From assembly GCA_049999765.1 (NCBI GenBank), contig JBNGIQ010007717.1:19244-83243 (forward strand): 64,000 nucleotides of DNA, read 5' to 3'. Positions 39,902 through 53,276 of the stretch are shown piece after piece. Source of the stretch: Phaeoceros laevis. Its lineage: Eukaryota > Anthocerotophyta > Anthocerotopsida > Notothyladales. The position numbers and the translations under genes are program-made. How positions within the stretch are numbered: the first letter of the stretch is position 1; each line of letters starts with the position of its first letter. The notes below the pieces were generated by a model. That model was not told the origin of the DNA. It worked only from the letters and a program-made list of their open reading frames with translations, and made no database searches.

Positions 39902-41074
39902 ATGGCAGGCAGGCGCAAGGGGGAGGGCATAGCATTGCTATCTGTGTACGCGGACGAGGATGAAGAAGATGTGGACATGGATGAAGAAGACGAGGCGATG
40001 CCAGATGCTGCCTCTCCAAAATCCGAGCCGGAAAGTCCACTGAAGGCTGGCTTGCAGGTGCACGGACAAGGAGCTGATGCAACAGCTGTGCCCACGGTCG
40101 CTCTTAAACTGCAGCAGGTGGTGGCGCGTAGCCTGGGAATTGTGGACTATGCGCAGGATGAGGCCGCTATGTCGCCGGAGCCTGAGGACCGGGAAGAGGC
40201 CCTGGCCCTTGAGCCCGGGATTGTGCACCAGGTAGAGACGGGAAACGGGTTACGCGACGACATCGTGAGCAAGTCTCCAGGTGCAGGCGGAACAGGATTT
40301 GAGCTTGCAGTAGAAGCTGAAGCTGATTATGCTAGCATTGATGTAGCCGCAGTGGCTGCTGGGGTGGGAAGTACTGCGCAGGAGGTAGGGTCAAACGGGA
40401 ATGCGGGCAGTGAGGAACTGGACCTGGCATTGGAGGCGCTCGATGATTTTCTGCCCCCTGCACCAACAGAGAAATGCGCAGAGGAGCTGCAATTGAAGTT
40501 CGCCAAATACCTAGCTTTGAAGAACAGCGGAAGAAGCTTCAATGGGGAACTGAGAAATTCCAAAGGGTACCGCAACCCGGATTTTTTGCAACGCGCTGTG
40601 AGGCATCAGGAGATTGATCAGATAGGGAGTTGTTTCAAGAAAGAGGTATTTGATCCCCATGGATACGATCCAGGGGACTACTATGATGCCATTACTGCTG
40701 AGCTGAACAAGGAGATGGAGAGGAAGGAGCAGGAAAGGAAGCAGAGCCAAAGGCTTGAATTTGTCCGGGGCAGCATTGCATCAGTGGCAGCGCCTGGTAT
40801 GCCTGACTTGCGCTCCAAGCCCATCATGCAGCTGATTACAGGTCATAGAGGGTTGGTTGCAGCTTCCTCGGCAGCTCATGCCTCCTATGTAGGGCTTCGA
40901 GCTAGCGGAAGTCTGGCTGTACCTGTGGCTAATGGGGAGCCCCTTGTCAAGACGGACAGTCGAAGCAAGAGGAGCAAATGGGACAAGGTGGAGCAGGATA
41001 GCAAAACCAGTACTTCTGTTCCTCCGTCGGCACCTGCGGGAAAGAATGCACTCGATGGTATGGTGACCTTTTAG
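39902..41074 (+). CDS. SAP30-binding protein / HCNGP-like
   Basis: The ATG at 39902 gives MAGRRKGEGIALLSVYADED, followed by an acidic run (DEDEEDVDMDEEDEA), as in HCNGP-family proteins. The conserved HCNGP domain is LQLKFAKYLALKNSGRSFNG, ELRNSKGYRNPDFLQRAVRH, EIDQIGSCFKKEVFDPHGYD, YYDAITAELNKEMERKEQER. These are nuclear proteins linked to transcriptional control and, in animals, to Sin3/HDAC and splicing factors. About 390 residues, intronless if it ends at 41074 with KNALDGMVTF. A GTATGG donor inside GATGGTATGG (from about 41057) and a TTTTTGCAG acceptor at about 41155 would instead give an end of GHGSGWRNRHSSGRGV at 41204; either is possible. The central 150 residues are low-complexity. Confidence 0.88.
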   Translation: MAGRRKGEGIALLSVYADEDEEDVDMDEEDEAMPDAASPKSEPESPLKAGLQVHGQGADATAVPTVALKLQQVVARSLGIVDYAQDEAAMSPEPEDREEALALEPGIVHQVETGNGLRDDIVSKSPGAGGTGFELAVEAEADYASIDVAAVAAGVGSTAQEVGSNGNAGSEELDLALEALDDFLPPAPTEKCAEELQLKFAKYLALKNSGRSFNGELRNSKGYRNPDFLQRAVRHQEIDQIGSCFKKEVFDPHGYDPGDYYDAITAELNKEMERKEQERKQSQRLEFVRGSIASVAAPGMPDLRSKPIMQLITGHRGLVAASSAAHASYVGLRASGSLAVPVANGEPLVKTDSRSKRSKWDKVEQDSKTSTSVPPSAPAGKNALDGMVTF

Positions 41075-41204
41075 ACCCACACCGCCCACTTCTTGTTGTA
41101 CCTGCTCTATCTAGTATCAACGTGCTCTTTGCTGAGCTTGTGACTTTTTTGCAGGTCATGGCTCAGGTTGGAGGAATCGCCATTCATCAGGTAGAGGAGT
41201 CTGA

Positions 41205-42060
41205 CGGGGCAGGAGAGTGCTAATTACTAGGGTGCACAATCGGGTTTGTTACCGATGATGCGTATGAGTCTTCGTACTACATTGGCACTGCCGAAGTTGA
41301 AGGGAGATGAGTTCACGGAGGTATTTCGTTGAGAAACATGCTTCTCATGATTATGTCAAACCCAGATTGTATTCGTATTCGCTGGGATATTGTTAAGGAT
41401 AGCCTCGAGTCCTCGACTAGAGACAATTTTCCTGTTCAGTTGACATTTGTGCCAGTATGCCTTCAAAGCTGGTGCACACGGCTGTAAATTAGTTCGACAC
41501 TCAAAATAGTCTACCGTCTAGCTTGACGTCCCAAGTCCCAACGTGGGAACGATGTTACAGCAAACTGAGGAGACAAAGCGTTCACTCGTAAGGTCTACCC
41601 TCATACGGCCGTGAAACGTGGGTGTAACATCATTTTAGTAAACCGGAGTACGACCTGGTTGTATCTGATGAGAACCAATTTCAGATCCTGAGGTCCACGC
41701 AAGTGCAAATTCTGCCTGGATATACATCAAAATTTCATTTAAAAGGAGAAGGCTGCCAGACAGCCATGTACGTATTCACCATGCTGAGACGAAAGCAAAG
41801 CGAAGTGTCAGTAGCTCTGAGCCACAGTGCGATCACTATCCCACCAACTGATCAAAACCTTAAATCCAGGGGACTTTGGAGCCTGACTTTGCCAGTCCTT
41901 GGGGGTTGAAGGACCGAGACCTTCCGACAACGGAAAGGGAAGTTCACGAAGAGGACCTGAAAAAGTGTTCAAGTGAGTTCCGGACCATGCTGAAATGATT
42001 TGGCCCGCCCCCAGCTCCAAGATCTTTGTCAGTGTTAGCAAACCCGCCCAACAACCACGA
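41205..42060. other. Convergent intergenic region SAP30BP-like / NMT
   Basis: About 850 bp between convergent genes. A 9-bp inverted repeat (GATGTTACA near 41551 and TGTAACATC near 41623) is the only structure I noticed. Confidence 0.4.
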
Positions 42061-43392
42061 TCACAGGAGAACAAGTCCCAACTCAGTGGGCTTCAGTTGA
42101 CCCCTCAGACGGTAGTTGTACAGGTAATAGTGGAGGTGACCATCTCCTGGCCCGAACTTCAACTCCTTCAGGAATGTCTCATTGTGCATGATGTCAAGAG
42201 CATTGAAAACATCATAATCATTTCGCTTGGCCATAATCAGAGAATCCCCCATGAGTTGCAGCAGAGGAGTAGCCGTGGCCACGTTGTAGTAGGAGTAGGC
42301 TGCCTTGAGGACTGAATAGTTGTCGTTCCCTATGATTGTAGAGGGCAGAGTGTAGAAGCTGCAAAAGTCGGTGAGCTCGTGGGTCTCGGGGTTCTCAACC
42401 ACGTAACTGTTCACAACATTTTCCACTGGAAGCAGCCAGTACAGAACATCCTCTGGGGAGAAAAGAGGTGCCACAATGAACTGAGAGAGGTAACCCTTCA
42501 GCAGCTTTGTAACGCCAGGCACGTCCCGCCTCTCCATGGCTCGAAAACCTTGAGTCGAGATCTCCTCTGGAAGCCGGTACAGCTTGATAGTCCTGCTCAT
42601 TGTCATCCTGGGTGCAAGCCTGGAAAACCCCACGTCTATGAGCTTCTTCGGATTGAGAGACCTGTGCCAGTACTGGCAGGTGGCAATGGGAGTCGGCAGC
42701 ACAACCCCAGCAGTGTACGCAGCCTGCCAGATGTTCTCTAAGTGAACTCTCCTGGTCACTTCCTTGATCAAAACAGGAGCCAACCTCTTGGATCTCAACT
42801 TCTTGTGGACGCAAAGGAAGTTGATCTCGGCCATGAGCACCACAGTATCACGAGACCGGATATGCGCAGGAATTCCTGTGATAAAGGCAACGAGCTTCTT
42901 GCTTCCTTTGGCTCTCACCCCTATGTGCCAGTTGGGGAAGTATCCCGGTGGCCTGAGAGCCCAGCGCAGAAAGTCTACAGAGTAATCAAATCTGAACATA
43001 TTGTCATCGTCTTCCACATAGTTGTTGGTGAGCAGGGTATATATCTCTTTGACAGTGCCGTCGTCCGAGATGTCACAGGTGCACCATTCATATTTGCTGG
43101 GAAGGTTGTAGGGCTCCTGCCTAACCTCGGACACCTCCTGGGGAGGATCAATTGGACCTTCCACCAGTTCCGGCTTCGCCAGATCCTTGTACTGCCCTAC
43201 CGGCTGCGTCTCCCAAAACATATGCCTCTTCTCCAGAGTAAGTGCCTTCTGCGCCTTCTTGCTCAAAATCTCGGCAGTCCCCCTCCCGACATGGACCTCT
43301 CCATTGCCCGACACCGACTCCTCCTCGCCGTTTCCGTTGACTGACCCCGGAGGATCCGACGCCACCGTCTGCGCAGGCTTCTTCCCTGCCAT
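42061..43392 (-). CDS. NMT1: Glycylpeptide N-myristoyltransferase
   Basis: Transfers myristate from myristoyl-CoA to N-terminal glycine in the cytosol. It is a single exon of 443 residues, close to the 434 of Arabidopsis NMT1. The first ATG after an in-frame stop is at 43392 (MAGKKPAQTV). Conserved blocks: HMFWETQPVGQYKDL, EPYNLPSKYEWCTCDISDD, YVEDDDNMFRFDYSVDFLRW, ALRPPGYFPNWHIGVRA, EINFLCVHKKLRSKRLAPVL (acyl-CoA site region), IKEVTRRVHLENIWQAAYTA, TCQYWHRSLNPKKLIDVGFS, and the C-terminal FLKELKFGPGDGHLHYYLYN. Ends LGLVLL; the family usually ends in a carboxyl-terminal hydrophobic residue whose carboxylate takes part in catalysis, which fits. Confidence 0.96.
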   Translation of the reverse strand: MAGKKPAQTVASDPPGSVNGNGEEESVSGNGEVHVGRGTAEILSKKAQKALTLEKRHMFWETQPVGQYKDLAKPELVEGPIDPPQEVSEVRQEPYNLPSKYEWCTCDISDDGTVKEIYTLLTNNYVEDDDNMFRFDYSVDFLRWALRPPGYFPNWHIGVRAKGSKKLVAFITGIPAHIRSRDTVVLMAEINFLCVHKKLRSKRLAPVLIKEVTRRVHLENIWQAAYTAGVVLPTPIATCQYWHRSLNPKKLIDVGFSRLAPRMTMSRTIKLYRLPEEISTQGFRAMERRDVPGVTKLLKGYLSQFIVAPLFSPEDVLYWLLPVENVVNSYVVENPETHELTDFCSFYTLPSTIIGNDNYSVLKAAYSYYNVATATPLLQLMGDSLIMAKRNDYDVFNALDIMHNETFLKELKFGPGDGHLHYYLYNYRLRGQLKPTELGLVLL

Positions 43393-44052
43393 GTCTCCAC
43401 CTGCCGGAATGGCCACTCCTCAAGATCCAGAAGCGCACCTCCTCACCCCCTACACGTTGAAGACCAACAAAGCCTAAGTAAGCATTGTACCATAACAATT
43501 CAGGGACAGTCCCAGCATAATGGTTCGAGATCCACATGCAACCGTGCAATCCAAGGTCTGGCGATCTGGTACCGGCTCGAGGCTCGACGATGCATCCAAG
43601 AAGCCGCTAGAGATCCTTTGAGCTTAGCATGGCTCCAAGGGGAATGACGGGGAATGACTCGAGGCGCAATGTTCTGTCCGCAGGACGATATAAGTGCTCT
43701 AGGCGCAATATTCGGTCCCGGTAGGGCTTGACATCTGACCGGTCCGGTTACCGGCAGGATCACCCGACCTCTAGGTTTAACCATAGCTTGGTAAAGGCAG
43801 CTCCAACCTATCAACTTTGGACAGTTCGTGCAACCTAAGAAATAGCTTTCTAAATGCAAAATGTTGTGTGGCGACTGCTTGATGCGTGCGTCAAGCATTC
43901 GTGTGCATATCAAGCACGTAATAAAGACTCTTTTTTTCATCTACACTCTATTTACTAGTCTTAATAGCAGAATCGTATTCCTGCGCATATCCGGAACGGA
44001 AGTGGCAAGGTGTCATTTGACATCCACGTCAAGGGCAAAAAGCATCTTCTCT
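43393..44052. other. Intergenic region NMT / mTERF
   Basis: 660 bp between the NMT start and the mTERF stop, both minus strand. It should contain the NMT promoter. Two weakly similar segments with AGGCGCAAT (about 43663 and 43697) were seen; no gene. Confidence 0.4.
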
Positions 44053-45848
44053 TCATTGCGGTGCTGAAGCTGCTTCAAGTCTGTCACAGCGCTGGTTCCT
44101 ACTATCTTCCTGTATTGACTTCAACCTTAGAACCCTGTTCTTGCACCTGCTCCTGAACTTCTCATCCCCGCAAGCCAGGTAGTAACCAAGGCTCTTGAAG
44201 TCACTTCCAGCCGCGATGGCATACTCGTACCGTGGTTTGATCCGCTTTGATAAGCTGTAGCTCAAATACTGAGGAAACTGAACAAGGTCACTCACATTCT
44301 TTTCCAGCACTGTCAGCAAAAACTCCGCTTTAGGCTTGATGGACAGCTCCAAGTTCAGGGCAAAAATGGGAGGATGCACAGCAACAATTCTGCCAAAAAA
44401 CAAGCACTGTCAGACAAGCTGTGAGAGCACAAAAAACAGCACTAAAATTCCGGTGAAGTGACAATCGTGAAGGATAGACCTTGCAATGCCATCTTTCGAA
44501 ATACCAAGACTTCGCAAGTAGTCTACCTTCACTCGTAGGTTATCCTCCACGCTATAGCTGAAGACAATCGGCCATTTGAAAAGACTACGAAGTTGCAAAT
44601 CATCAAGCTCTAGTTCGTTCTTGAAATACTCAGCAGTTTGAAATATCTTGCCCTCCAGATTTTGAGTAAAAATCTGGACAACAATAAGAATACATCCGAG
44701 GAAGCTTAAGAATTACATGACAAACAGCCTGCCAGTCGAAAGGAAATAAAACCTGGCCAAAGCAGAGAGTTGCTCTTGCACACCTGAGGATACCTCACCG
44801 TCCATTTTTGCACATCCACACCAAAGCTTCGCATAAAGTGCACAATCTCGTCGATCTTGTTCACACGTGCAATGCCAACCGTGGCAAGACTAGGGCGCTT
44901 CATGTATGCCTTGACGATATCCTCATCCTGGGGGAACGAAAGGCTGCATCCAATGATCACATGACCGTTCAAGGAGGACAAAGTAATGCACCTGCGTCTC
45001 AGAGATTCTCACAAACCTTGAGCCCAATTTCGAGGAGCTTACGTGTCATGGGCAGAACTGTTCGCTCCATCTTACACCCAAGAACCTGGGGATAACTGAG
45101 GATGAATTTCCCCACTTGCTCTTTGGTGAATCCCAACTGCAAGAAATATTGAACCTGTCGAGGACACCCAACAACATCAAAAAATTCGTCCTTACCATCC
45201 ATCAAACACTGCACTACTGCAGAACTCCAGCTCCCTAGTCAAGCTGCTGGCATGGCCAGCTCAGCCCACACACCCTGATTGTAAGCCATTGCACACAGCG
45301 CAACCCACCTTGGGTCGTAGGGATACATCGACGCTACTGCCACCCAAATAAGGGCTTCCAAACAGGCAAGCGGCCACCTGTGCCTTACTCAAGCCGACCT
45401 CTTCGGTCAGAAAGGTGGCAACAGTCGTGAGCTTCTCCACCGAATTCTGCAACAAGGCGGATCGGACCGAAGCCGTCGAGTGGGACTGCAGTTGCTCCAG
45501 CTGTGCGTCACTGAGCCCCAACTCCCTCAAGAATTGCATCCGCTCTTGCACGCGCTCGGTCTGGTAATACTTGGAGCTGGAAGAACTCTCGACCTGATGC
45601 TCGTGCTCATCCTCCGGGGAGCCTGATTGCTGCACCACGATGCCCGCCACCTTCTCACGGCTGCGGAAACCCCCACCATCCGGCTGCAGAAGAGCAGGTG
45701 CGGCCGAGTCCCTAGTAGTACCACCTCCGGACACTACAGCGTCCGCCACCCTTCGGAACCTCCTCACGAGACCTGCACTGCTCAGCGTGGCCCATCTGTG
45801 GACGAGGCACTGCAGCCCCGCTGCTGCAGGTTTGGGTACCTTGAGCAT
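44053..45848 (-). CDS. mTERF-family organellar transcription/RNA factor
   Basis: The first ATG of the frame is at 45848. The start MLKVPKPAAAGLQCLVHRWA with an Arg-rich continuation (GLVRRFRRVADAVV) looks like an organelle targeting peptide. mTERF repeats, each a pair of helices with a proline, follow across several exons: LRELGLSDAQLEQLQSHS, LGFTKEQVGKFILSYPQVLG, TRKLLEIGLK, DEDIVKAYMKRPSLATVGIA, MRSFGVDVQKWTVRYPQ, DYLRSLGISKDGIAR, IVAVHPPIFALNLELSIKPK and NVSDLVQFPQYLSYSLSKRI. The end reads YAIAAGSDFKSLGYYLACGD and a basic tail closing EAASAPQ. Family members bind organellar nucleic acids and affect transcription, splicing or translation; the specific target cannot be told. Confidence 0.9.
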
Positions 45849-46369
45849 GGCATGCCGAAGCGACAAATTTTCCCCCTGTCCGCCTTCCGATCTTCGGCCC
45901 CGGGAGGGAATGCAAACATGCAACCGGTACCTCAGGTCACCGCCCCTTGCGTGGCACAGGCAACTACAGGAGCTGAATTTGCCGAGTCAGCAACAACCCC
46001 GCCGATCCCATCTGCACCCACTCTCTCATGCCACTGTCGTATGAGTTCCTAAAGGAGACGGGCACCGCAAAGACCGGCGCTGCGTCGGATGTGCTCCTTG
46101 TCACATGGGCGACACGTCGGCAGTAATCAGCATCGTCCAGGACCATATCACCACTGCTTCCCGTGCTGCCACAACCAGAGTTTTGTTCACTCCCGCACTC
46201 CTCCCTGCTGTTCTCCATCCGCGGGCTGCCATACTCAGTGGTGCAGGGCCGTTTCTACGCATTCCGCCTCCTCCTCCTAAAATTTTACGCTCTCAAAAGG
46301 CAACCCGGTCCATGTAAGACCAAGCGACCAAGCCCGCCCTTGCACTCCTGAATTGCAGGTTTGCTGGAA
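45849..46369. other. Divergent intergenic region mTERF / E1-alpha
   Basis: 520 bp between divergent starts; probably both promoters. No feature recognised. Confidence 0.4.
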
Positions 46370-48748
46370 ATGGGGACCAAGCGTGCTTCAGTCCTCTTCC
46401 TAGGGCATGTGCGGAGGTCTGTGCTCTGTCAAGCTCCAGAATTTGTTTCAGGTCCACAGTCTCGGACTTCCTACGGACTGTCGGCAGCTGTGTCAACAAT
46501 AGGCCGTCACGAGGAGAGCTGCAATCTCAGAAGTGTTCAGGGTGTAAGCCCCAGATCATTTTCCTCGGAGAGGGAATTGTTCAAGAGCAATTGTTCGTCA
46601 AGGAATACCTTTGGGCTTCAGCGCCAGTTCGTCTCCAAGCCACAAAGGTGTAGCGTGGATGAAGAGACACAGCATCACGAGGTGGGGGAATTCGCATGCT
46701 GGTTACGACCTCGTAGATTCTACACAGGAATAGTGATTTCTCTACGGCTTCAGTACGTACGGTGCCATCTGAACTTCCCTGGAGCGGCAGTGCATTTCTG
46801 CGAACAAATTCTTGAAGTTATGTATCCTCTCTTATTCTGATGCAGTACTTGGACTTCCCTGGAGCGAGAGTGCATTTCTGCGAACAGATGAAGTTCATGC
46901 CAGAGGCTCCGGATGAGCCTGTTCCTTGCTTTAGAGTGTTGGATGAGCTTGGTCAGGTGCTTGAGGCTGCCCATTTTCCAGAGGTACACAGGCTTTTAAA
47001 TTGGTCAACATTCGTTTGCAGTTTGCACAGGCCTGGCTAGCAGGGACAGGAAGGCCTGAGCTGCTGTTTTTTTCTCTTTGCACAAGTACAGGTTGATCAG
47101 TCGCTCGCTACAACGATGTACAAGCACATGGTAACTCTTCAAACGATGGATATCATCTTTTATGAAGCACAGCGTCAAGGAAGATTTAACTTTTACATGA
47201 CTACCAGAGGGGAAGAGGCAATCAACATAGCCTCAGCTGCAGCCCTGAGCGGTGAAGACATGGTGTTTGCGCAGGTGCTTGTTATAATTCTGCGTTCATG
47301 CATGTCTGTTCCCCTTGCAGGAGCTCCACTAGTGGATGACCTATCCAATTCTACTTCAAGGTCACGTGTTCTAAATATCTGGCTTGACGTTGGTAACAGT
47401 ACAGGGAACCAGGGTCTCTTCTTTGGCGGGGGTTCACATTGCAAGAATTTGCAAACCAGTGCTTCGGCAATGCAGAGGACTACGGCAAAGGTCGACAAAT
47501 GCCTATCCACTATGGATCTCGGAAGCTAAATTATTCAACCATTTCCTCCCCCATTGCGTAAGGATTATGTTTTACTGCCAAAGAACGAGTTGGCGCTACC
47601 GTGCTGGTGTTGCCTCCTTTGGTCCGTTACTGCCCCCTTGTTGATTGCATTCGAGTTTGTCATGTGCCTTGCAGGACGCAACTGCCACAGGCCGTCGGGG
47701 CCGCCTATGCATTGAAAATGTCTGGCAAAGCAGCATGTGCGGTCACGTATTTAGGTGATGGTGCCTCCAGTGAGGTAAATGCTATCGCTCTGATATCATC
47801 TGAGTCTCAGAGCTGGTCCGGAGCAGGGAACTCACATCTGCCGTGGTGTCGCTGCAGGGGGATTTTCATGGTGCCATGAATTTCGCATCGGTTCTTGAAG
47901 CACCGGTTCTTTTCATATGCCGGAATAATGGGTGGGCGATTAGTACCCCGTCAACGGAACAATACAAGGGTAAGAGCATAGTTCTTTTCAAATGAATTTG
48001 AATTTAGGGTTTTCTTTCCACTCAATATTGCCCAGCTGTATTTAATTCTGTATCCGCGTGGGATGGACAGGGGATGGCTTGATTGCAAGAGGATTAGGAT
48101 ATGGAATGAAATGTATCAGAGTAGACGGTAATGACACATTGGCTGTATATGCCACCATCAAGGAAGCTCGCAGAATAGCCATAGAAGAGTCCAGGCCCGT
48201 TTTCGTTGAGGTACGTCTCTACTTCAGCTCAGGAGGAGGCAGACCCGGTAGGATTGTTTTTGGACCCTATAGAGCCACATCTGACAGGTGTCTCGTTTTT
48301 GAGCTGGCAGGCATTGACTTACCGCGTCGGTCACCATTCAACATCTGATGACTCATCGAGGTACCGGTCGGGCACTGAAATTGAGCATTGGAGGGATTTT
48401 CGTGACCCCGTTTTAAGATTTAGGCGATGGCTGGAGAGAAAAGGTTGGTGGAACTCGCAAGAAGAAACCCAAAGAAGAGCTGAAGCACGCAAGCAGGTTG
48501 GATCCAACTGTCTCGTGGTGCAACTATCTCATCTCAGTTTTGCCATAGTTACTTAGGGTCTGATTGCCGCCTTCACGCAGGTACTGGCCGCTATGTCAGT
48601 TGCTGAATCCAAAGCGAAGCCAGCATTGTCCAACCTGTTCACTGATGTGTACGAGTCCATTCCGGACAACCTCAAAGAACAAGAGAAGACACTGCGGGGA
48701 ATCATTGCCAGACATCCCGCGGAGTATCCAAGGAACGTCCCAGTATAA
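46370..48748 (+). CDS. Branched-chain 2-oxoacid dehydrogenase E1 subunit alpha
   Basis: Mitochondrial thiamine-diphosphate subunit for Leu, Ile and Val breakdown. The ATG at 46370 (MGTKRASVLFLGHVRRSVLC) follows an in-frame stop and gives a plausible mitochondrial presequence. Exon 1 ends DEETQHHE; exon 2 (from 46846) reads YLDFPGARVHFCEQMKFMPE. Then TMYKHMVTLQTMDIIFYEAQ, RQGRFNFYMTTRGEEAINIA, a segment with FTLQEFANQCFGNAEDYGKG, QMPIHYGSRKLN, PQAVGAAYALKMSGKAACAV and the ThDP motif GDGASSEGDFHGAMNFAS, split by an intron at about 47773-47856. FICRNNGWAISTPSTEQYKG and the phosphorylation-loop region YRVGHHSTSDDSSRYRS follow. The end is HPAEYPRNVPV, stop at 48746-48748. Intron 1 contains a decayed copy of exon 2 (see findings). 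The fold is complete. Confidence 0.94.
46772..46818 (+). repeat. Partial duplicate of exon 2 inside intron 1 of the E1-alpha gene
   Basis: ACTTCCCTGGAGCG, a variable base pair or two, and GTGCATTTCTGCGAACA occur here and again exactly 80 bp downstream in exon 2 (46852-46898). This copy would read LNFPGAAVHFCEQ but then meets a stop at about 46838, and it lacks a convincing donor. Confidence 0.9.
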
Positions 48749-49242
48749 AAATATTTATGCATTCAACTGTACATAGCTGATGAAATCCAAATTCACTCAT
48801 GCACTCATGCCTAGCCTCCATAGCTTTTCGGGCAAAATCTCTGATGTTTTGCATTACCCTCTTCTGTATTTAAGTGCCCCAGGTCCCATGTTTCGGTTTG
48901 ACTCCATGGCAGAGGCCAGCAACTGACATCTGCAGTTCAAGTGCTGTGGACCTTCCTGCTTCACTGGGTGTATCGCCCTGCATGGGTACCCCTCATGTCT
49001 TTCGCGGTGTGGACTCTGAAATGCTTTGACCCTGCCGTTTGCAACACTACTAGTATGCCCAACTATATCCTGGAAACTATACTCCGTGCAACCTCTCAGG
49101 CCTAAATTGGAAGCGCTGTGCATAACAAAAGGTTGCAGTTGGAGTCACCGCGACTCTAATTACGACCCACCAACCATCTTCCAGGTTCCTGCAATATGCA
49201 AGGCCACGCTCATCAGAGCTGTGGTCTACGTCTGCCACATCT

Positions 49243-49353
49243 ACTTCGAACCTGTCTCATGAATGGATGAATGATTTTTACTTCGAACCTGTCTCATGAA
49301 TGGATGAATGATTTTTACTTCTAATCTGTCTCATGAATAAATGAATAATTTTT
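49243..49353. repeat. Three-copy 37-bp tandem repeat
   Basis: Copies at 49243-49279, 49280-49316 and 49317-49353. The first two are identical (ACTTCGAACCTGTCTCATGA onward); the third has about five changes toward A and T. Confidence 0.95.
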
Positions 49354-49384
49354 ACCGATATGGGAAGAGGGCAATAAGTAGGCT

Positions 49385-49670
49385 GCGTACTCGACTCCTA
49401 ATGCTACGTAACTCGACTCCTAATGCTACCTACCTATCTGCTATCTATCTGCCTATCAGTAGCTAGGTACGTAGGTGCCTACCCACCCTTCTTCCTCCCC
49501 CTTTCTTCCTCTCTTCTTTTGTCTCTCCTTTTTTTCTCTCTTAGCTATCGTTGGATCTCCCTCTTTCTTCTCTTTTTTTTGTCTTTCCTTTTTTTTTCTC
49601 TCTAGCTGACTACCTACGTAGGTGCCTATCTAACCTAGTAAGCAGGTAGGCTCTGCCTACCTACTGGCGC
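49385..49670. repeat. CTAC/GTAG microsatellite flanking two T/C-rich tracts
   Basis: Runs of CTACCTAC and CTATCTAT with near-palindromes such as CCTACGTAGG lie at both ends (about 49420-49480 and 49605-49670). Between them are two similar pyrimidine tracts (about 49482-49540 and 49560-49604), each ending CTCTCTAGCT or CTCTTAGCT. A direct 20-bp repeat with ACTCGACTCCTAATGCTAC precedes them (about 49388 and 49411). Confidence 0.75.
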
Positions 49671-50405
49671 ACCTTTCAGTTCTCCTCATGTGACTCTGCT
49701 TTTGCATCGGCTCCGCGTCTTCCACTAAGTAGTACGATTGGCAATTTGGCACCCTCCAGTGCAGTTACTAGCAGCTACAATCCCACAGCCTCCTTGACCT
49801 GCTCTGAAGAATACCTGATAGGACCCTCCTGACGGCATCCCACATGCCAACACATCGAATCGCTATGGCCAGAAGGCAGGAGCAGATCTCGGAGTCGCGC
49901 GAGCAGGGGCAGCAGACGGGGAAAGCTTTAGCCTCTTCGTTTTCTTCATTTTCACTAGGGGTACTCAATCCTCCCCCGTCGGGACCAGGTCACGGCCAAG
50001 TCCGAGTTGGCGTGAGCGTGCCACGGGTTGTCCGTACTACGGTCAGTTGATGTGCCGCCCAGTTCTCTTCGTTCCAGACCGCCAGTTCCATCGATCCCAA
50101 GGTCTAGAAAAGGGGTATGCCCAAGTAGTGGGAAGGAGGAGGCTTAACCCGCTTGGACGTCTCTGCCTGCTCCTGCATCAGCTCCTGCTGCATCGCCTTT
50201 GCCATCTCGTGGTATGGTTCCGCCCTCCTTGCCGCCGCGAGCGCATGCTACCATAGAGTGGGATCCGCTGCCTCACCATTATCTGTGATTGTGGCAATCC
50301 GAGTGATCCGAGTGATCTTCATGCGAATAACAGATTCTTCAGCACCTGTCTTGTGAATGACTTGTTCGTTCCGGCCATTTGTGTGATTGCATTGTGAGCT
50401 CAGCC

Positions 50406-52811
<2,406 letters not shown>

Positions 52812-53276
52812 GGAGCAGACATCTTCGAGATGGGAGTAACAGAAATGAAGAAAGCCAGTGTCGATTCGTTTGCATCCGGCCCCTAGCTATACTAGACGTT
52901 ATTTACCAAAAAGGATCTCACGCGAGACGGAACATCGGTGCAAGGGTCGTAACTGTACGGGATCAATCGGCTAAAGCGCCAGGAACGGGGTCGCGAGACC
53001 TTCGCTCAGACTTTACGCAGCAAACTCTCCTACTACTAGATTCTTCAGATCTAATACACACACCTAGCTTCGAATACCGGCTATTACTTTCGGGACACAT
53101 GGGGGAAACACGCTATGGATGGGAAACGAAGTCGTCCTCTTTGCAGCCATTAAGAACAGTAAATAACTTAAGAGGCACGGAGAAGGCAAGCCACATCCTG
53201 TTCAAGTCATTAAGCTATACCAAGTGCCTGTGCCTGCCCATCGAGCAAAGATCATATCACCACTGCCACTTTCGCA
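52812..53276. other. Intergenic region AGT2 / tRNA-Lys
   Basis: 465 bp, presumably the AGT2 3' end. No gene recognised. Confidence 0.4.

Larger units (their letters stand above)
48749..50405. other. Gene-free, repeat-containing interval
   Basis: 1.66 kb between E1-alpha and AGT2. It includes a three-copy 37-bp tandem repeat, CTAC/GTAG-rich microsatellite DNA and long pyrimidine tracts (listed separately). The last few hundred bases should hold the AGT2 promoter. Confidence 0.5.

Noticed and set aside
42742-43344. 200-codon plus-strand open frame
   Set aside because: Antisense shadow of the N-myristoyltransferase coding exon.
43663-43720. Short repeat with AGGCGCAAT
   Set aside because: Too short and diverged to separate from chance.
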